Made by a program: the position numbers and the translations under genes | Part shown: positions 8,666 through 19,258 of the stretch, piece by piece | How the letters are laid out: the number at the start of each line of letters is the position of its first letter | How positions within the stretch are numbered: the first letter of the stretch is position 1 | The notes under the pieces: model-generated | What the model was told of the DNA's origin: nothing | What the model saw: only the letters and a program-made list of their open reading frames with translations | The model's database searches: none | Assembly: GCA_022497155.1 (NCBI GenBank) | Contig: MU385740.1 | Location: forward strand, 186,001 to 250,000 | Length of the DNA: 64,000 bases | From: Whalleya microplaca | Lineage: Eukaryota > Ascomycota > Sordariomycetes > Xylariales > Xylariaceae | Direction: 5' to 3'

Positions 8666-11600
8666 ATGAGTGCCAATCTTCTAAGCTTTACTAAAGCTGC
8701 ACATAGGCGTGAAAAGTGCCGTATCACATATGCATACAAAGTGGTCTTTCAGGCTGCCATTCAGAAATCCAAAACATCACGCAAGGACGACACACAGATA
8801 TTGTTTTCAGTTCCTGAGCTACAGTTGGCTGTCGAAAAACTTCTTTGTCACGATGAAATCCTTAGATGTGATTGCTCTGTTTGTGGGCCAGAGAAGAGAA
8901 GGACACCTCCCGAAAGCGATCAAGAACTATCACGAGGTATTCTGAACGACAGGAATAAGCTGGACCTATTTACTGCTCTCTGTCTAATGGGCGGTATATT
9001 TGCCCTAAGACAATTGATTGCACTACAAATGAACTCTATTGAAGGTGCCATCTCTCGGATACAAGAATGCACCGAGGAGGATCTACAGACGTGGGCACCG
9101 CTCTTGGACCTTTTCAAGCCCATCGCAGAGGACTATGGCGAAATCCCATGTCATCACCACCCCCATCATTCTAGATCCCGCGTTATTAGTAAGCAGTGGT
9201 GCTTGCTTTACCATTTCCGTGACCGTCTTGGCGAGAAACGATCGATTTTCAAGATACCTTCATTTCGCCCAAAGCCCAACGATCCCATAGCTCGCCTCGT
9301 AGGCGACTTTAATCTTCCCTTCATTGACGAGACCGAAATTAGATGCCCTGCTTCCCAGTACGTAAGGTCAAGCTTTTGTCCTCCTTGGGCTGGCTCGAGA
9401 GTCACGATTTTCTATGATCCTGTTTGGGAGTACCTATCAGCTCCCGAAACACCCCTTTGGTCCCCTCTGTCTTTATCAGGAAGGTATTGACTCACATTGT
9501 ACAGTGGTCATCGCTTTTTCCGCTTCCGAATGCCTAAGCGCTTTCTGGACTCCGAGACAGAAAGTGAAATAAGAGATGTATGGCACCAGATCACTTGATG
9601 AAAACTGTACTCATAGACGTGTAAGAACGAAATGCTCTTCAGAAAGGAGATCCTGATGCCTCAGGTTATGGATGCAGAACGACCTATGGAAGAGACAGTC
9701 CTCGACTTCCTTACGAGGGATCATTCTCTCAATGTTGCCCAGATCCTCTTCGCGTATATTCATATCAGAGACGCAAGTGGAGGGGGGAAAGAAATGTACT
9801 CTAACCTGGTGTTCAGATACTATCCCCTGGATCTCGAAAAGGTTATCAGTGGTCGCCTCACTAGCACTAGCGACAGCGATAACATGACGCGCGAGTTGGA
9901 GGCGGGTGCGAGGAGTAACCTTTTTACTTCCATCAATAACACCCCAACGCTCGCTGAAAATCCACTCTGGGCCGGAATGATAAACATACTAGAAGCTGTT
10001 CGACGCCTTCATAAATTAGATCCCCCCGTCAAAGACAAAAGTAATGACAAATGCATTGGAGGCCATTTCGATATCAAGCCTGCAAATATCCTAGTGAATA
10101 CAGAGACACCTCCTGACCTTGTTATTACCGATTTTGGCCAAGCCAGGCTCAAACGTTTGACCCATCAGCAGACTAGTGATATAACAGCTACTCCTGGAAC
10201 ATATGACTACCAGCCTCCGAGGCACGAATCCAAGAAGCTAAAGCGTCTGACTGACATTTGGTCTTTGGCCTGTGTTCTCACTGAAGTTCTGGTATTCCTC
10301 CACTCAGGATCTAAAGATCTTGAATCTGCCAGCCAAGATATTGTCCGTTTTCGAGAAGAGCGGAAGAAAGAATCAGAAAATGGGGACGAGATCGAATCTT
10401 CGAACTTCTGGACCTATGGTGAAAAAAGGAGTAACCCCCCTCACCTGAAGGACTGCGTCCAAAGGCTATTGCAAAAGTTAGTTGAAGAAGGAGATGCCTA
10501 CTTGAGTAGATGCATTGAGACAATCAGCAGGATGTTTGATGATGTCCTCGACTCGAAAAAAGAACATCCTATTACCATTGAACGTTACATTCAGTCATTC
10601 AAACTCATTTCTGAAGTGACAATCTCGCACTTTATGCGCCCAGATGTTGAGATGATTGGGACCCCTGGTTCTGAATATTCACTCGACAACTTATATGTGA
10701 ATCTAAGTTCTTGAGGTGTATAGCTATCACTCACATAACATCTTAAGGGACGTTACTATCATCCTTCGGCATAAAAAGGAGAGATTTCCATGCAAGGTGT
10801 TGTTAGGGTTAGAAGAGAAGTCTGAGGAGTTCACATTGATATTAGAGATGTCAGGGAAGGACAAAGATTTCTGCCTTCGAGATATAGGTGTGTCCATTCT
10901 GTGATAAATTGGCTTTTCTAACAATTTTCGAATAGTGAGAAGAGACATCGAGCAACTTATACCCCTGAGACTGTACAAGCCAGTTCATATCAGAGGCGAA
11001 GAAAACCGCATCGCTTTTCGGTATACTCATCGTGAATCAGAATTCTCTTTCAGTGAGCGGAAGGACATGGACATATTATTCGCGGCCTTGACAAAACAGC
11101 TTCCTCGCAAAGAGTCCACGTAAGTGATTAAAAAACCCCCAATAATCACGATCTCTGAACTGAATCCCAGTGAAGGTTTCACTCGGTCTCTTGGATAGCT
11201 TACAGACCTGTCCTCGCCTTCGGTTCATCAGATTCTATAGATCATGGTACAGGAACTCTACAGATCCTACAAGAGCTTACAAACACACGGTATAAGGTGA
11301 GTGATCGAGAGGCAGTATATGTCTTATATCGAACCTAAAGCAGATGTAGAATAGAGTGATGCCCAGAACCTAAGTACTGACTCTTAATTCTAGCAGCTCT
11401 TTCAGACAAACCAACTCAAAGAAGATACAAGCATTACCAGCGATGGCAGCCTGCGGCCTAGAGTTATTCGATATAGATTAGTTATCTATTCATACGAGAA
11501 GCCGTACTTGGTTACGGAGCGTAAGTCAAAATACACCCGCCTGGCTGTGGAGGACTACTAACAGGAATGTTGATTTGATTAAGTAAGCGACGTGAACTTG

Positions 11601-11888
11601 AAGTTTGACAGCACTGATCCCAAAAGGGTAACAGCTGAGCCCAGAGAAAATACTACGTTCAAGATAACAATAGTAAAACCGCCTCGGCCCAATTCCCAGG
11701 CAGAAAGAAGGAGGGAATCATATAGTGAATATCCCCGGATCCTGCTATTATTATCAGCACCTCATGAGCCCACCAGTGAGCTGAATTCTGAGCAAAAGAA
11801 GGTCCGCAGGCTTATTATCAATTTGGCGAATACCTATGACAAGGAGAACCTGAGAAAAGTCTATAACAGGCTTTACATAAAGACATAA
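8666..11888 (+). CDS. Protein kinase with an unrecognised N-terminal region and C-terminal half
   Basis: Seven exons fit: 8666-9483, 9643-10696, 10779-10887, 10936-11119, 11206-11296, 11397-11520 and 11584-11888. They total 2685 nt (894 residues) in one frame; the last intron has a textbook CTACTAAC branch site. The kinase domain lies in exon 2: GGHFDIKPANIL (catalytic loop, Asp in FDIKPAN), VITDFGQARL (DFG), GTYDYQPPR (activation segment/APE region) and LTDIWSLACVLTEV (subdomain IX). The N-lobe glycine loop and VAIK lysine are not obvious, so activity is uncertain. Residues 1-270 (Cys/His-containing around CDCSVCG) and the last ~270 residues (LRLYKPVHIRGEENRIAFRY; VIRYRLVIYSYEKPYLVTEL) match nothing I know. 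The weakest joint is the third exon; without that splice the kinase frame stops at TGA 10712-10714. Fungal accessory kinases of this kind are often linked to incompatibility or immune-like genes, but nothing here proves that. Confidence 0.75.
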
Positions 11889-11956
11889 ATTTAACTTGGG
11901 CAATATATGGGTTTAAAGTGTGGTATAATTATTTCTGATAGATGTTTGTTTTGTGT

Positions 11957-12002
11957 GCAGGAAAATGTGAGAAGTAGGTGGTGATAAGAGGGAGCAAGTG
12001 TC
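11957..12002. repeat. 46-bp dispersed repeat, copy 2
   Basis: Direct repeat of 3115-3160 with two mismatches. Here it is followed within 20 bp by the block repeated at 5075-5178, whereas in the 3-5 kb region the two blocks lie about 1.9 kb apart. Confidence 0.8.
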
Positions 12003-12021
12003 TCCTACGAGTAGAATAATC

Positions 12022-12276
12022 CGGACTTCAACCTTACATATACTGGCGGAGCGGATGGGGCATGGTGGAGAGTTGACGCACCCGTTGGGCGCCGCAGAAT
12101 GTACGCCTTCTACTATGGAAGACCATGAGCTGCAGGTCACGATTATAGCGGATAAGTTGGACACCAACTCTTTCAGGCCATTTGCTAGCAAGGAACACAA
12201 GGGCGGCGTGAAGGATGGAGAAGACGATGGCTCAACTTACGATCGACGGCGGATGGCAAGCACTCTAAAGCGTTGA
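12022..12276 (+). pseudogene. Coding remnant, longer copy of the 5075-5190 block
   Basis: One plus frame, without its own clear start, encodes RTSTLHILAERMGHGGEL, THPLGAAE, EDHELQVTIIADKLDTNSF and a charged tail ending ...MASTLKR at TGA 12274-12276. The shared peptide with 5075-5190 argues for genuine coding ancestry. It lies between the kinase gene stop (11888) and the convergent DAPB gene stop (12409). It could be a 3' exon of a lost gene. The family is not recognised. Confidence 0.45.
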
Positions 12277-12408
12277 GGCCATGGTGTCTTCTGTAATACA
12301 CACGCATCACTACTCACGTCAACACTCAATTAAAATATAGTTACACTCCACATAATCAAGTACGATCACATTAAATTACTACCCAAACCGGTGCGCCATT
12401 GCTGTATA

Positions 12409-15246
12409 TCAAGATGCCAACCCAGACAAACTAGACAGCGGCAGCGAATGCCCGCCGCCCACCGTGATTCCCGATCTCTTGAACTCTTGCAAGCTCCTCT
12501 CCAGCTTCGCCTTACCAGGCAGGGGCTTCGCGTTCGAGATCTTAGACCACTCGCCATTGAATGCGTTGATAAGCCAGTTGTTCAATTCTACATAGATATT
12601 GTCAGCACAGATACCCCGAAGCGTACGCCAGGGATGAGCTAGTGTTTACTTACTGTCGTAGACGATGCGATTCGCGTTGTGGAAGTAGATCCCATGGTTG
12701 CTATCGGGGAACATATGCAGGTCGTAGTTCTCGACGCCGGCGAGGTCGAGCTTATCCAGCAGCGTGAGCGTGTTCTGCATGTGGACGTTGTCGTCCGCGA
12801 CGCCGTGCATGATCAGGAAGCGCACGTTGCGCCCGAGGGCGGAGGCGTTGGCGACGGCGGTCTGGTCGTAGCCGGCGGCGTTCTGCTGCGGCGTGAGCAT
12901 GTAGCGCTCGGTGTAGATGCTGTCGTAGAAGCGCCAGTCCGTGACCGGCGCCACCGCCATGCCGTACTGGAATGTCCGGCCCGCGTCCTGCTCCAGCGTC
13001 TTCAGCGTCTGGAACCCGCCGTACGACCACCCCCAGATCGCGATACGCGTCGCGTCGACGTACTTCTTCGCTGCCCAGATCTTGGCCGCCGCGATCTGGT
13101 CGTGCGCCTCGATCTGCCCCAGGTGCTTGCGCACGAGCACGCGCGCCGCCCGCCCGATGAAACCTGTGCCCCGCCCGTCAACTGTTACGACGATGTAGCC
13201 GAGGTTAGCCGCGATGTAGGATTGGAAGTTCACGCCGAAGGTCTTCTCGACTGATTGTGAGCCGGGACCCGAGTATTGCTGGAAGAGCACGGGATACCGC
13301 TTCTTCGGGTTGAAGTGCGGGGGCCGACGTTCAAGGTAGTTGAGCTCGACGCCATCGACAGTGATCGTACCGTACTCGAGGAGCGGCAGTTCATGCTTCT
13401 TTGCTTTTTTTGCCAGTTCCTTATTTTCCTCGATAACATGCTCATAGGCTTCTGGGTTGCTTGGTGTGCTGATGACCTTCTGCGTTGGCACATTTGGGCC
13501 CTTATACGTGACAAGGGCGTATCCGGCGTTGCTTGAGAACGATATATCATAATATCCTTCCTTGCTAGTGTCTGTGATAGGCTTCATGTCCGACCCGTCA
13601 AACTTGACGCTATACACATGCCTTTGAATCGAGGACTCTTTGGTAGAAACAAAGTATGCGAGGTTATTCTTCAAGTCCACAGCAGATGGAGCCGCAACGA
13701 CTTCCCACTTGCCGGATGTTAACATGATGGGCTTGTCAGTGTCCAAGGGGCTGAAGTAAGCCAAGTGATCGCCGTCCTCATGGATGATTGTATCAATGTA
13801 TCCATCCTCAGGTCTCCCATTGGCGGCGTCAGCGGGAATAAACGTGGTATCATGCGAGATTTCAAACCAGCCTCCATCTATCTTCCCGACATCGACAGTC
13901 CTGACCGTCTTGCCAGTACGTGCAATTACATCGACAAGTACAACACGCATAACATCACTAACTCGGTTAGTCTCCTTGATAAGGACTTTGTTGCCAGCCC
14001 ACGTGATATCAGTGATCAGAAGATCGTCAGGGGCGAATTCGCCCTCGAGCTTGACAGAGAATACGTCGCCTCTTGCCATGTCATAGAACAAGAGGTCGAC
14101 AAAGGGATTTGGTGATCCAGCCTTAGGGTATTTGATCTGCTGAACTTCGGGGTAGTTCTCCTGTCCGGCAGGAGGCTCCTCCCCGCTCGGCCTACTCATA
14201 AAATACTGGATTGGGTACTCGGGCACGAGGGTTTCGTTCGTTCGCAAGAAAGCGATGAAGTTTCCGTTCTCGGACCACCACGTCGCGCTATTGTCACCGA
14301 ATACCTCCTCTTCATATACCCAGTCTGGAATACCATAGAAGTACTCAGGTCCGCCGTCTTTCGTAATTTGAACGACATTCTTGCCATCAAGACGTCTTAC
14401 ATACAAGTTGTTTGCACTTGTATAGACGACAGCGTCACTTTTAGGGCTCCATTGCGCCAGTTGCACCCGAAGCGTAGGATCTTCAGGGTTCAACGGTTCA
14501 GCCTTTTGAGTGTCCACATCGAAGATCCAATATATGCCAGTAAACGAGTGTCTCCAAACACTTTTAGTATTGGTTGCGATGAGTACCTTTTTCAGGTCCG
14601 GACTCGGCCAGACATGAGCTGGCTGCAACAGCTGACCGCCAGCATCAAACCACTGGTCTTTGATCAGGGTCTGGGCTGATGCGACTTTACCACCAGTTGC
14701 GGCATGATCTTCATTCTTGCTTCGAACGTCCTCAACTACCAAGTAGTCCTTTCCCGCTGCACCTCTCTCTAATAGCAGTCCATCCTCTCCGTTGGCGCCT
14801 GCAATCCAACTTATCTCGTGGCTCGTCGGGTGCCAGTATCCCTCCAGCACTTGATCCAGTGTAACCTTCTTACCAGATCCGCGGGAGCTCGTAGCCGTTG
14901 GATCGTGTTCCTTCTGTGAGGAATGCTGATATGACTTCGAGGACAGGAAAACGAATAGACCGACGACCCAGGAGGCAACTAGAAGACCAGCTACTATGAG
15001 GATTATTCTTTTCAATTTCCTGTCTACCCCAACGCTCTTATTTCTCGCCGAGGAGGCTAGAAAGGCGCCACGCTCGTCATCGGTGAGGTCTCGTAGGGGA
15101 TCTTCGTCGTCTAAATCGTCCAGCTTATCTTCGTGTAGCTTTTCTCGTTCGTCGATTCGCTCGAACACCAGACTGGTCGTAGATACCGAAGAGAGGGAAT
15201 CTCGAGACGGTGAGCGAGACGCTACAGCAAGGTCAGTACAGGACAC
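12409..15246 (-). CDS. dapB: Dipeptidyl aminopeptidase, type II vacuolar membrane protein (DPP IV / DAPB family)
   Basis: Main exon 15246-12654, then a 66-nt intron (donor GTAAGT, acceptor ATGTAG), then exon 12587-12409 ([13 protein letters not shown] ... LSGLAS). The protein has a Ser/acidic cytosolic N-tail, a single signal-anchor helix ([21 protein letters not shown], about residues 80-100), a beta-propeller ([10 protein letters not shown], the Glu-Glu pair that binds the substrate N-terminus) and an alpha/beta-hydrolase domain. The triad is visible: Ser in GWSYGG (~740), Asp in VADDNVH (~817) and His in SNHGIYFH (~850). It removes X-Pro or X-Ala dipeptides from peptide N-termini. The order and topology match fungal DAPB or yeast Dap2/Ste13. 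The start is unresolved: the open frame continues 5' of 15246 to about 15300 without an in-frame ATG, so a small upstream exon is likely. Confidence 0.93.
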
Positions 15247-15424
15247 CCGCGTCTTTCTGCGATGACTATTTGCATACCCATTGTCACGTTGGCTAGTCGT
15301 TTCTTAAGCCAAAGGAGAGTCCATCCGTAACTGACTATATTGCGCCGCTGGCTGCAATATCATCTGATTTGGGTCGTAGTCAGGCTTTCTCGTCCTTAGT
15401 GACACTTTAATCCGGGAGTGGGAA

Positions 15425-15670
15425 TTAGAAGATCAACCCTTTTGGATCAATCATGTTATTGGGGATGACTGACGTGGTTTCAAAGCTGTCACCAATTGAA
15501 TTGACGACATGTGGCGCTAGCTGCTTCATGTTGATCCATGATGGGGCTGGTGCTTTCACTAGCCACATATTCTCTACCCCTTTAAATCCAAAGTACTTTC
15601 GGTCTTCCCGACTAGATCTATTCCCGACATGAAAAGTCGCGAGTCTTTCTTTCATAAAACTGTCGTCCAT
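15425..15670 (-). CDS. Small hypothetical protein or gene remnant (81 residues)
   Basis: ATG at 15670, stop at 15425-15427. The composition is protein-like (KYFGFKGVENMWLVKAPAPS, then QLAPHVVNSIGDSF), without low complexity. No signal peptide, membrane helix or known domain is seen. It may be an exon of a larger lost gene. It lies upstream of the DAPB gene on the same strand. Confidence 0.35.
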   Translation of the reverse strand: MDDSFMKERLATFHVGNRSSREDRKYFGFKGVENMWLVKAPAPSWINMKQLAPHVVNSIGDSFETTSVIPNNMIDPKGLIF

Positions 15671-15985
15671 TATCCAAAGTTCAGTATGTCTATGCCTAAT
15701 TTTGCATTACCGCTAAAATTTCGTGCCTTCATTCAACTCGCGGAGCAGTGCAGAATTCTTGTGCTTCCCCTTATATAGGTAGAGCGTAGTAGTGTGTCTA
15801 ACATTGATCCAGGAAACAAAACAGGATTTGAACGAGAAGCCATGCACAGGATGATATTCGATAATATTGGTTAACCTAATAGAATACAGTATCTCAACAG
15901 GTATCGCTCCGCATCTGGCGGAACCGTTTAAGGCATACAAACCAAAATAACATCAACACTCCTAGCAAACCGAAAACAATACAAA

Positions 15986-16078
15986 GGCCGGGTTGGTACA
16001 CGGCCTAACGATCGCAGTTTACTATTGTATTCTCATCATGGATTGTTAGGTCCTGGGGTTCGATTCCTCTGCTGGCCG
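15986..16078 (+). tRNA. tRNA-like sequence / tRNA pseudogene
   Basis: GGCCGG at 15986 can pair with the 3' CTGGCC, a perfect internal B box (GGTTCGATTCC) lies at 16057-16067, and T5 at 16082-16086 could end Pol III transcription. CTAAC and GTTAG can form an anticodon-like stem around a long interior. The D arm is short and the A box is weak, and I cannot assign a normal 7-nt anticodon loop even allowing for an intron. A decayed tRNA gene or a tRNA-derived element is therefore more likely than a working tRNA. Confidence 0.4.
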
Positions 16079-16536
16079 ATATTTTTGTCATCTATCCTCT
16101 TCCCCTTTCTATGTTTGATTTCAGTTGTACCACAAATCAACTACAATAGTTTTAAACGAAGATTACTCAAGAGAGAGGGGGGGGGGGACGATAAATACCG
16201 ATAAACTAGATCAAACGCATCCTGCACTTACATCCAGTAAGAGAAAAGTTCGAAACGACATGGAATAGCTACCGACCTAGCACACAGAGAACATGTACCG
16301 ACCGCGAACCTAGCTAACTCGTCCATCCATCCCTCGATTAAGCCTCCAGGCCTCGATGTGAGATGCATGCATGCATGTAACTAGGTTGACTCACACCCTC
16401 TCCTTCAGGATGATCCAATGCCAATAACAACCTAGAGTGTCCAAGAGCGCTCCAAAAGACTCATCCAAGTGAACTCTCAGCCGTCTATAACCAAGTAATG
16501 ATAATCCACGGAGAAATCCAATAGGTAGTAAATCTA
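16079..16536. other. Intergenic, no gene seen
   Basis: Spacer between the tRNA-like element and the YbjQ-type gene. It contains an uninterrupted G-run near 16178-16188 and no supported frame. Confidence 0.4.
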
Positions 16537-17220
16537 CTAGTTGACAAGCTGCGCCGGTGCCTCGATAGTCGGGTCGGCCTTCTCCACAATGGCAGCAGTG
16601 CCGTACGCACTACACTGGGCATATTGGCCGGCGCCGAAATCCCCGGACTCGAAACGGAGACAGATGACTACAGGATCATGTATTAGCATTTTCATACTTA
16701 GGCATTCTACCTTGAATTAGGGGTTCTAGGACCAGTTCCGGGACCTTGAGATTCCCAGTCATGCCACAATGGGAACACCGTGCTCCCAAATAAGGGGTAA
16801 AGGCGGGATAGACAAATTGACTTATGCAGCTGCTTACTGGCATTGCCTCCGCGCTGCTTGGTCTCTGTGACGGCACGGCTGATGGCATCGTTTCGGGCCG
16901 TGTAGAGCTAGCCAAGTCCAACTTGTCAATAAGGGTGCGCTAACCAACCAGCAACTGTTGCCTACCATATTCGTGAACCAGCGCAGCTCGCCTCCCGCGA
17001 GACTTTTGATTTCCATTCCCACGGTTGCTACCACGTTTCGCGATCGCACTGTCAATCCGTATACGGTGCCTAAAACTTTCACGACCTTGTAACCGGGGAT
17101 GTCGAACATGGTCGTTGTGATGACGCCCTCGGTCTCGGTGAAGCAGTGCAGGTCCGACAGCTGTGGCGGTATATGTGCGGACCTGGAGTCTTCGTTGCGC
17201 GAGGAAGACATGAAGCTCAT
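16537..17220 (-). CDS. YbjQ / UPF0145 family protein
   Basis: Exons 17220-16966, 16907-16838 and 16667-16537 join in frame to 151 residues. Introns are 58 and 170 nt (GTAGGC...GGCTAG; GTAAGC...CTGTAG). After a short polar N-tail the fold's landmarks follow: TEGVITTTMFDIPGYKVVKV, LGTVYGLTVRSRN, LYTARNDAISRAVTETKQRG, GNAIICLRFES, and QCSAYGTAAIVEK near the end. This is the whole length of the YbjQ (DUF74) domain family, which forms pentamers in bacteria and has no firmly established biochemical role. ATG at 17220 is chosen because it opens the frame; an in-frame ATG three codons later is an alternative. The family is mostly bacterial but scattered through fungi. Confidence 0.88.
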
Positions 17221-18778
17221 AATGATGTGCAGAGATATCTCGTAGGTATGTTGGAGCTAGTACGTTGCTGTTGGGGCCCTTGTGGCAGGACTTGAGTACA
17301 TCTAGGTTGATTGTTAATTCTACTAATAATGATGATGGTGGTTGAGGCAAGAATATCATCTCAAAATCGCAAGAGAATTATTCGATTTATACACCTCATC
17401 AAAGGTCGTTGTTTCCTGGCTATGTATTCAGGTTCAAAGTCAGCTTTCCTTCTAGAGGTAATTTGCTGGCTCCTGATTCGCTCTTTCTGCCTTGCGAATT
17501 GCCTAAAACGGCCATCGTATTTCGTATCGTACTTCGCTTTCACCGCCCCCCTGTAGCACTAAAATAGCATCCAATGACCAAACCTGTGGTGGCTGGTGCC
17601 AAGTCTTTGAAGCACAGTCAATTCTCTCCAAATATGCCTCATCACCAAGTTTCAATCCATCACCAGGCCCCCTTATAGCGAATACATGTCCATGTATCAG
17701 TCGCAGGCGATACCATATTACGTCATGAGATATCACCACTCGCGCTTGATCGATTCTTGCCGGCTTGTTGCAATTAGTATACCTTTAGAATCCCAAAAGT
17801 AGTAAGAGGGAGATTGGAAGTACTGAAATATAGATAAACCAGAATGATCGAGAACGGTAGGCTGATGAATATCCGAGTTCGAGGCACCTTACACTAGGAG
17901 TTTTCTCTACGATTTATTACTAGGAGAACATGATTCTAAGTCGTGGGGTGCATTGCGAGCGTAGAAGGGCCCGAGGGAATAATTCCAAAGAGCTGCAACC
18001 AGCATGATGAGACACCTTCAGTAAACATTTGTTGATATATATATAGACCTTTGTTTTAGGTAAGAGTATTCTGGGACAAGTATAACTGGGAGGCATCAAG
18101 ATGATTAAGGGAGCCATTACGCTATCCCTAATTAAAGGCGATTCGTCTCTAGATAAACCATATTTATATGAATTTCTAGCAAGCACTGTCTCGTCTCACA
18201 GGAAATCGGAGTTCGTAATTGTGATACCCGAGACCTTGGACCGCTATTTGGCAGTAATAGATACACCTGTGTCCGTGACCTTTATTGTCCAATTTATTAC
18301 AACGCAAACTACAATCAAACACAGAAGAAGATTCAAACCTTAAAGTAGAGAACAGCCTGACTCAGCATGTTGCTGACAGCAAGAGACTCGACTCATACAA
18401 ATTGCATACAATGAGTAGAGAACTAAGCTAGATTCAGCGATTTCGCCTTTTCTTATTCATATGAATACCTAGCATTCACTGACTGGCAAGGCAGCGGTGG
18501 AGACTCTGAAGTATTGTGTCGTTCAATTTAGCAGCAAACCTGTGCTACATGTATGATTCAGAGATTGGCTATCTTATCCCGCTATGGCCAAGAACAGCTC
18601 TCAAGGCACAATAGGCTCCGTGACGTGGCATAGATGGCTTGGTCATTCCCCGATAACTATTAGAAGTTCCGCACATGGTTCGTTTCGGAAATTCCGATCA
18701 CCATACACACTCTCCAACTTCAACCTCATCTAACCCAGAGTCCGCGCGATATCCCTCACGCGTCGCGTAACACACAAG
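17221..18778. other. Intergenic, no gene supported
   Basis: About 1.5 kb with short overlapping frames on both strands that look like noise. No domain, repeat or RNA was recognised. It contains the upstream regions of the YbjQ-type gene (minus) and the Ser-rich gene (plus). Confidence 0.4.
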
Positions 18779-19258
18779 ATGCCGAAATCTGGCAAATCGA
18801 GCTCATCCAGCTCATCTTCATCAAGCTCGTCGAGCTCCAAGCAATCGATCACGACCAAGCTTCTCGACAAGGTCAAGCGCGAAAGCGAAGCCGCGGGTGT
18901 CGAAATTGCAACACAGCTTCCATCCCTCTGGAGATACATGCAGGGCGAACCATCCTCCCGAGATTCCTCTGCGTTAACCCGCCAGCATGAGACGGAAGAT
19001 GAGGCCGAGCGCCAGGCTAGGTCGCGGCCGCAGGAACGTTACGAGTCTCTCGCGGAAATAGCTGCAGCCCGATCCTTGAGCCAGGAGCCGCTTCTAAGAC
19101 GCAGTACGAATACGCCGGACGCAGCTTCGGCTTCCACACCACTGCTTCCGTCATCAGATTCAGACAGGCCGCCGAGGACATGCAAGACTAAGATGAGGGA
19201 TTGCTGGTCCACTCTCTTGATATGTTTTGGATACAAGAGCGTCGAAGGACCTGACTAG
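18779..19258 (+). CDS. Hypothetical Ser-rich small protein (159 residues)
   Basis: Single exon, ATG 18779 to TAG 19256-19258. The N-terminus is a poly-Ser tract (residues ~7-20, MPKSGK then 14 Ser). A helical charged segment follows (KLLDKVKRESEAAGVEIATQ), then a disordered Arg/Glu/Ser region with EPLLRR and TPLLPSS patches. The C-terminal segment has three Cys (CKTKMRDCWSTLLICFG). No known domain is recognised and no signal peptide is seen. Cysteines plus a hydrophobic C-end could suit lipid-anchored or membrane-peripheral placement, but that is speculation. GC-rich composition compared with the flanks supports real coding. Confidence 0.65.
   Translation: MPKSGKSSSSSSSSSSSSSSKQSITTKLLDKVKRESEAAGVEIATQLPSLWRYMQGEPSSRDSSALTRQHETEDEAERQARSRPQERYESLAEIAAARSLSQEPLLRRSTNTPDAASASTPLLPSSDSDRPPRTCKTKMRDCWSTLLICFGYKSVEGPD

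Noticed and set aside
10697..10778. Splitting the kinase gene into two genes at the TGA 10712-10714
   Set aside because: An 82-nt intron with acceptable ends restores the frame and every downstream exon continues it; no ATG suits a second gene. RNA evidence could overturn this.
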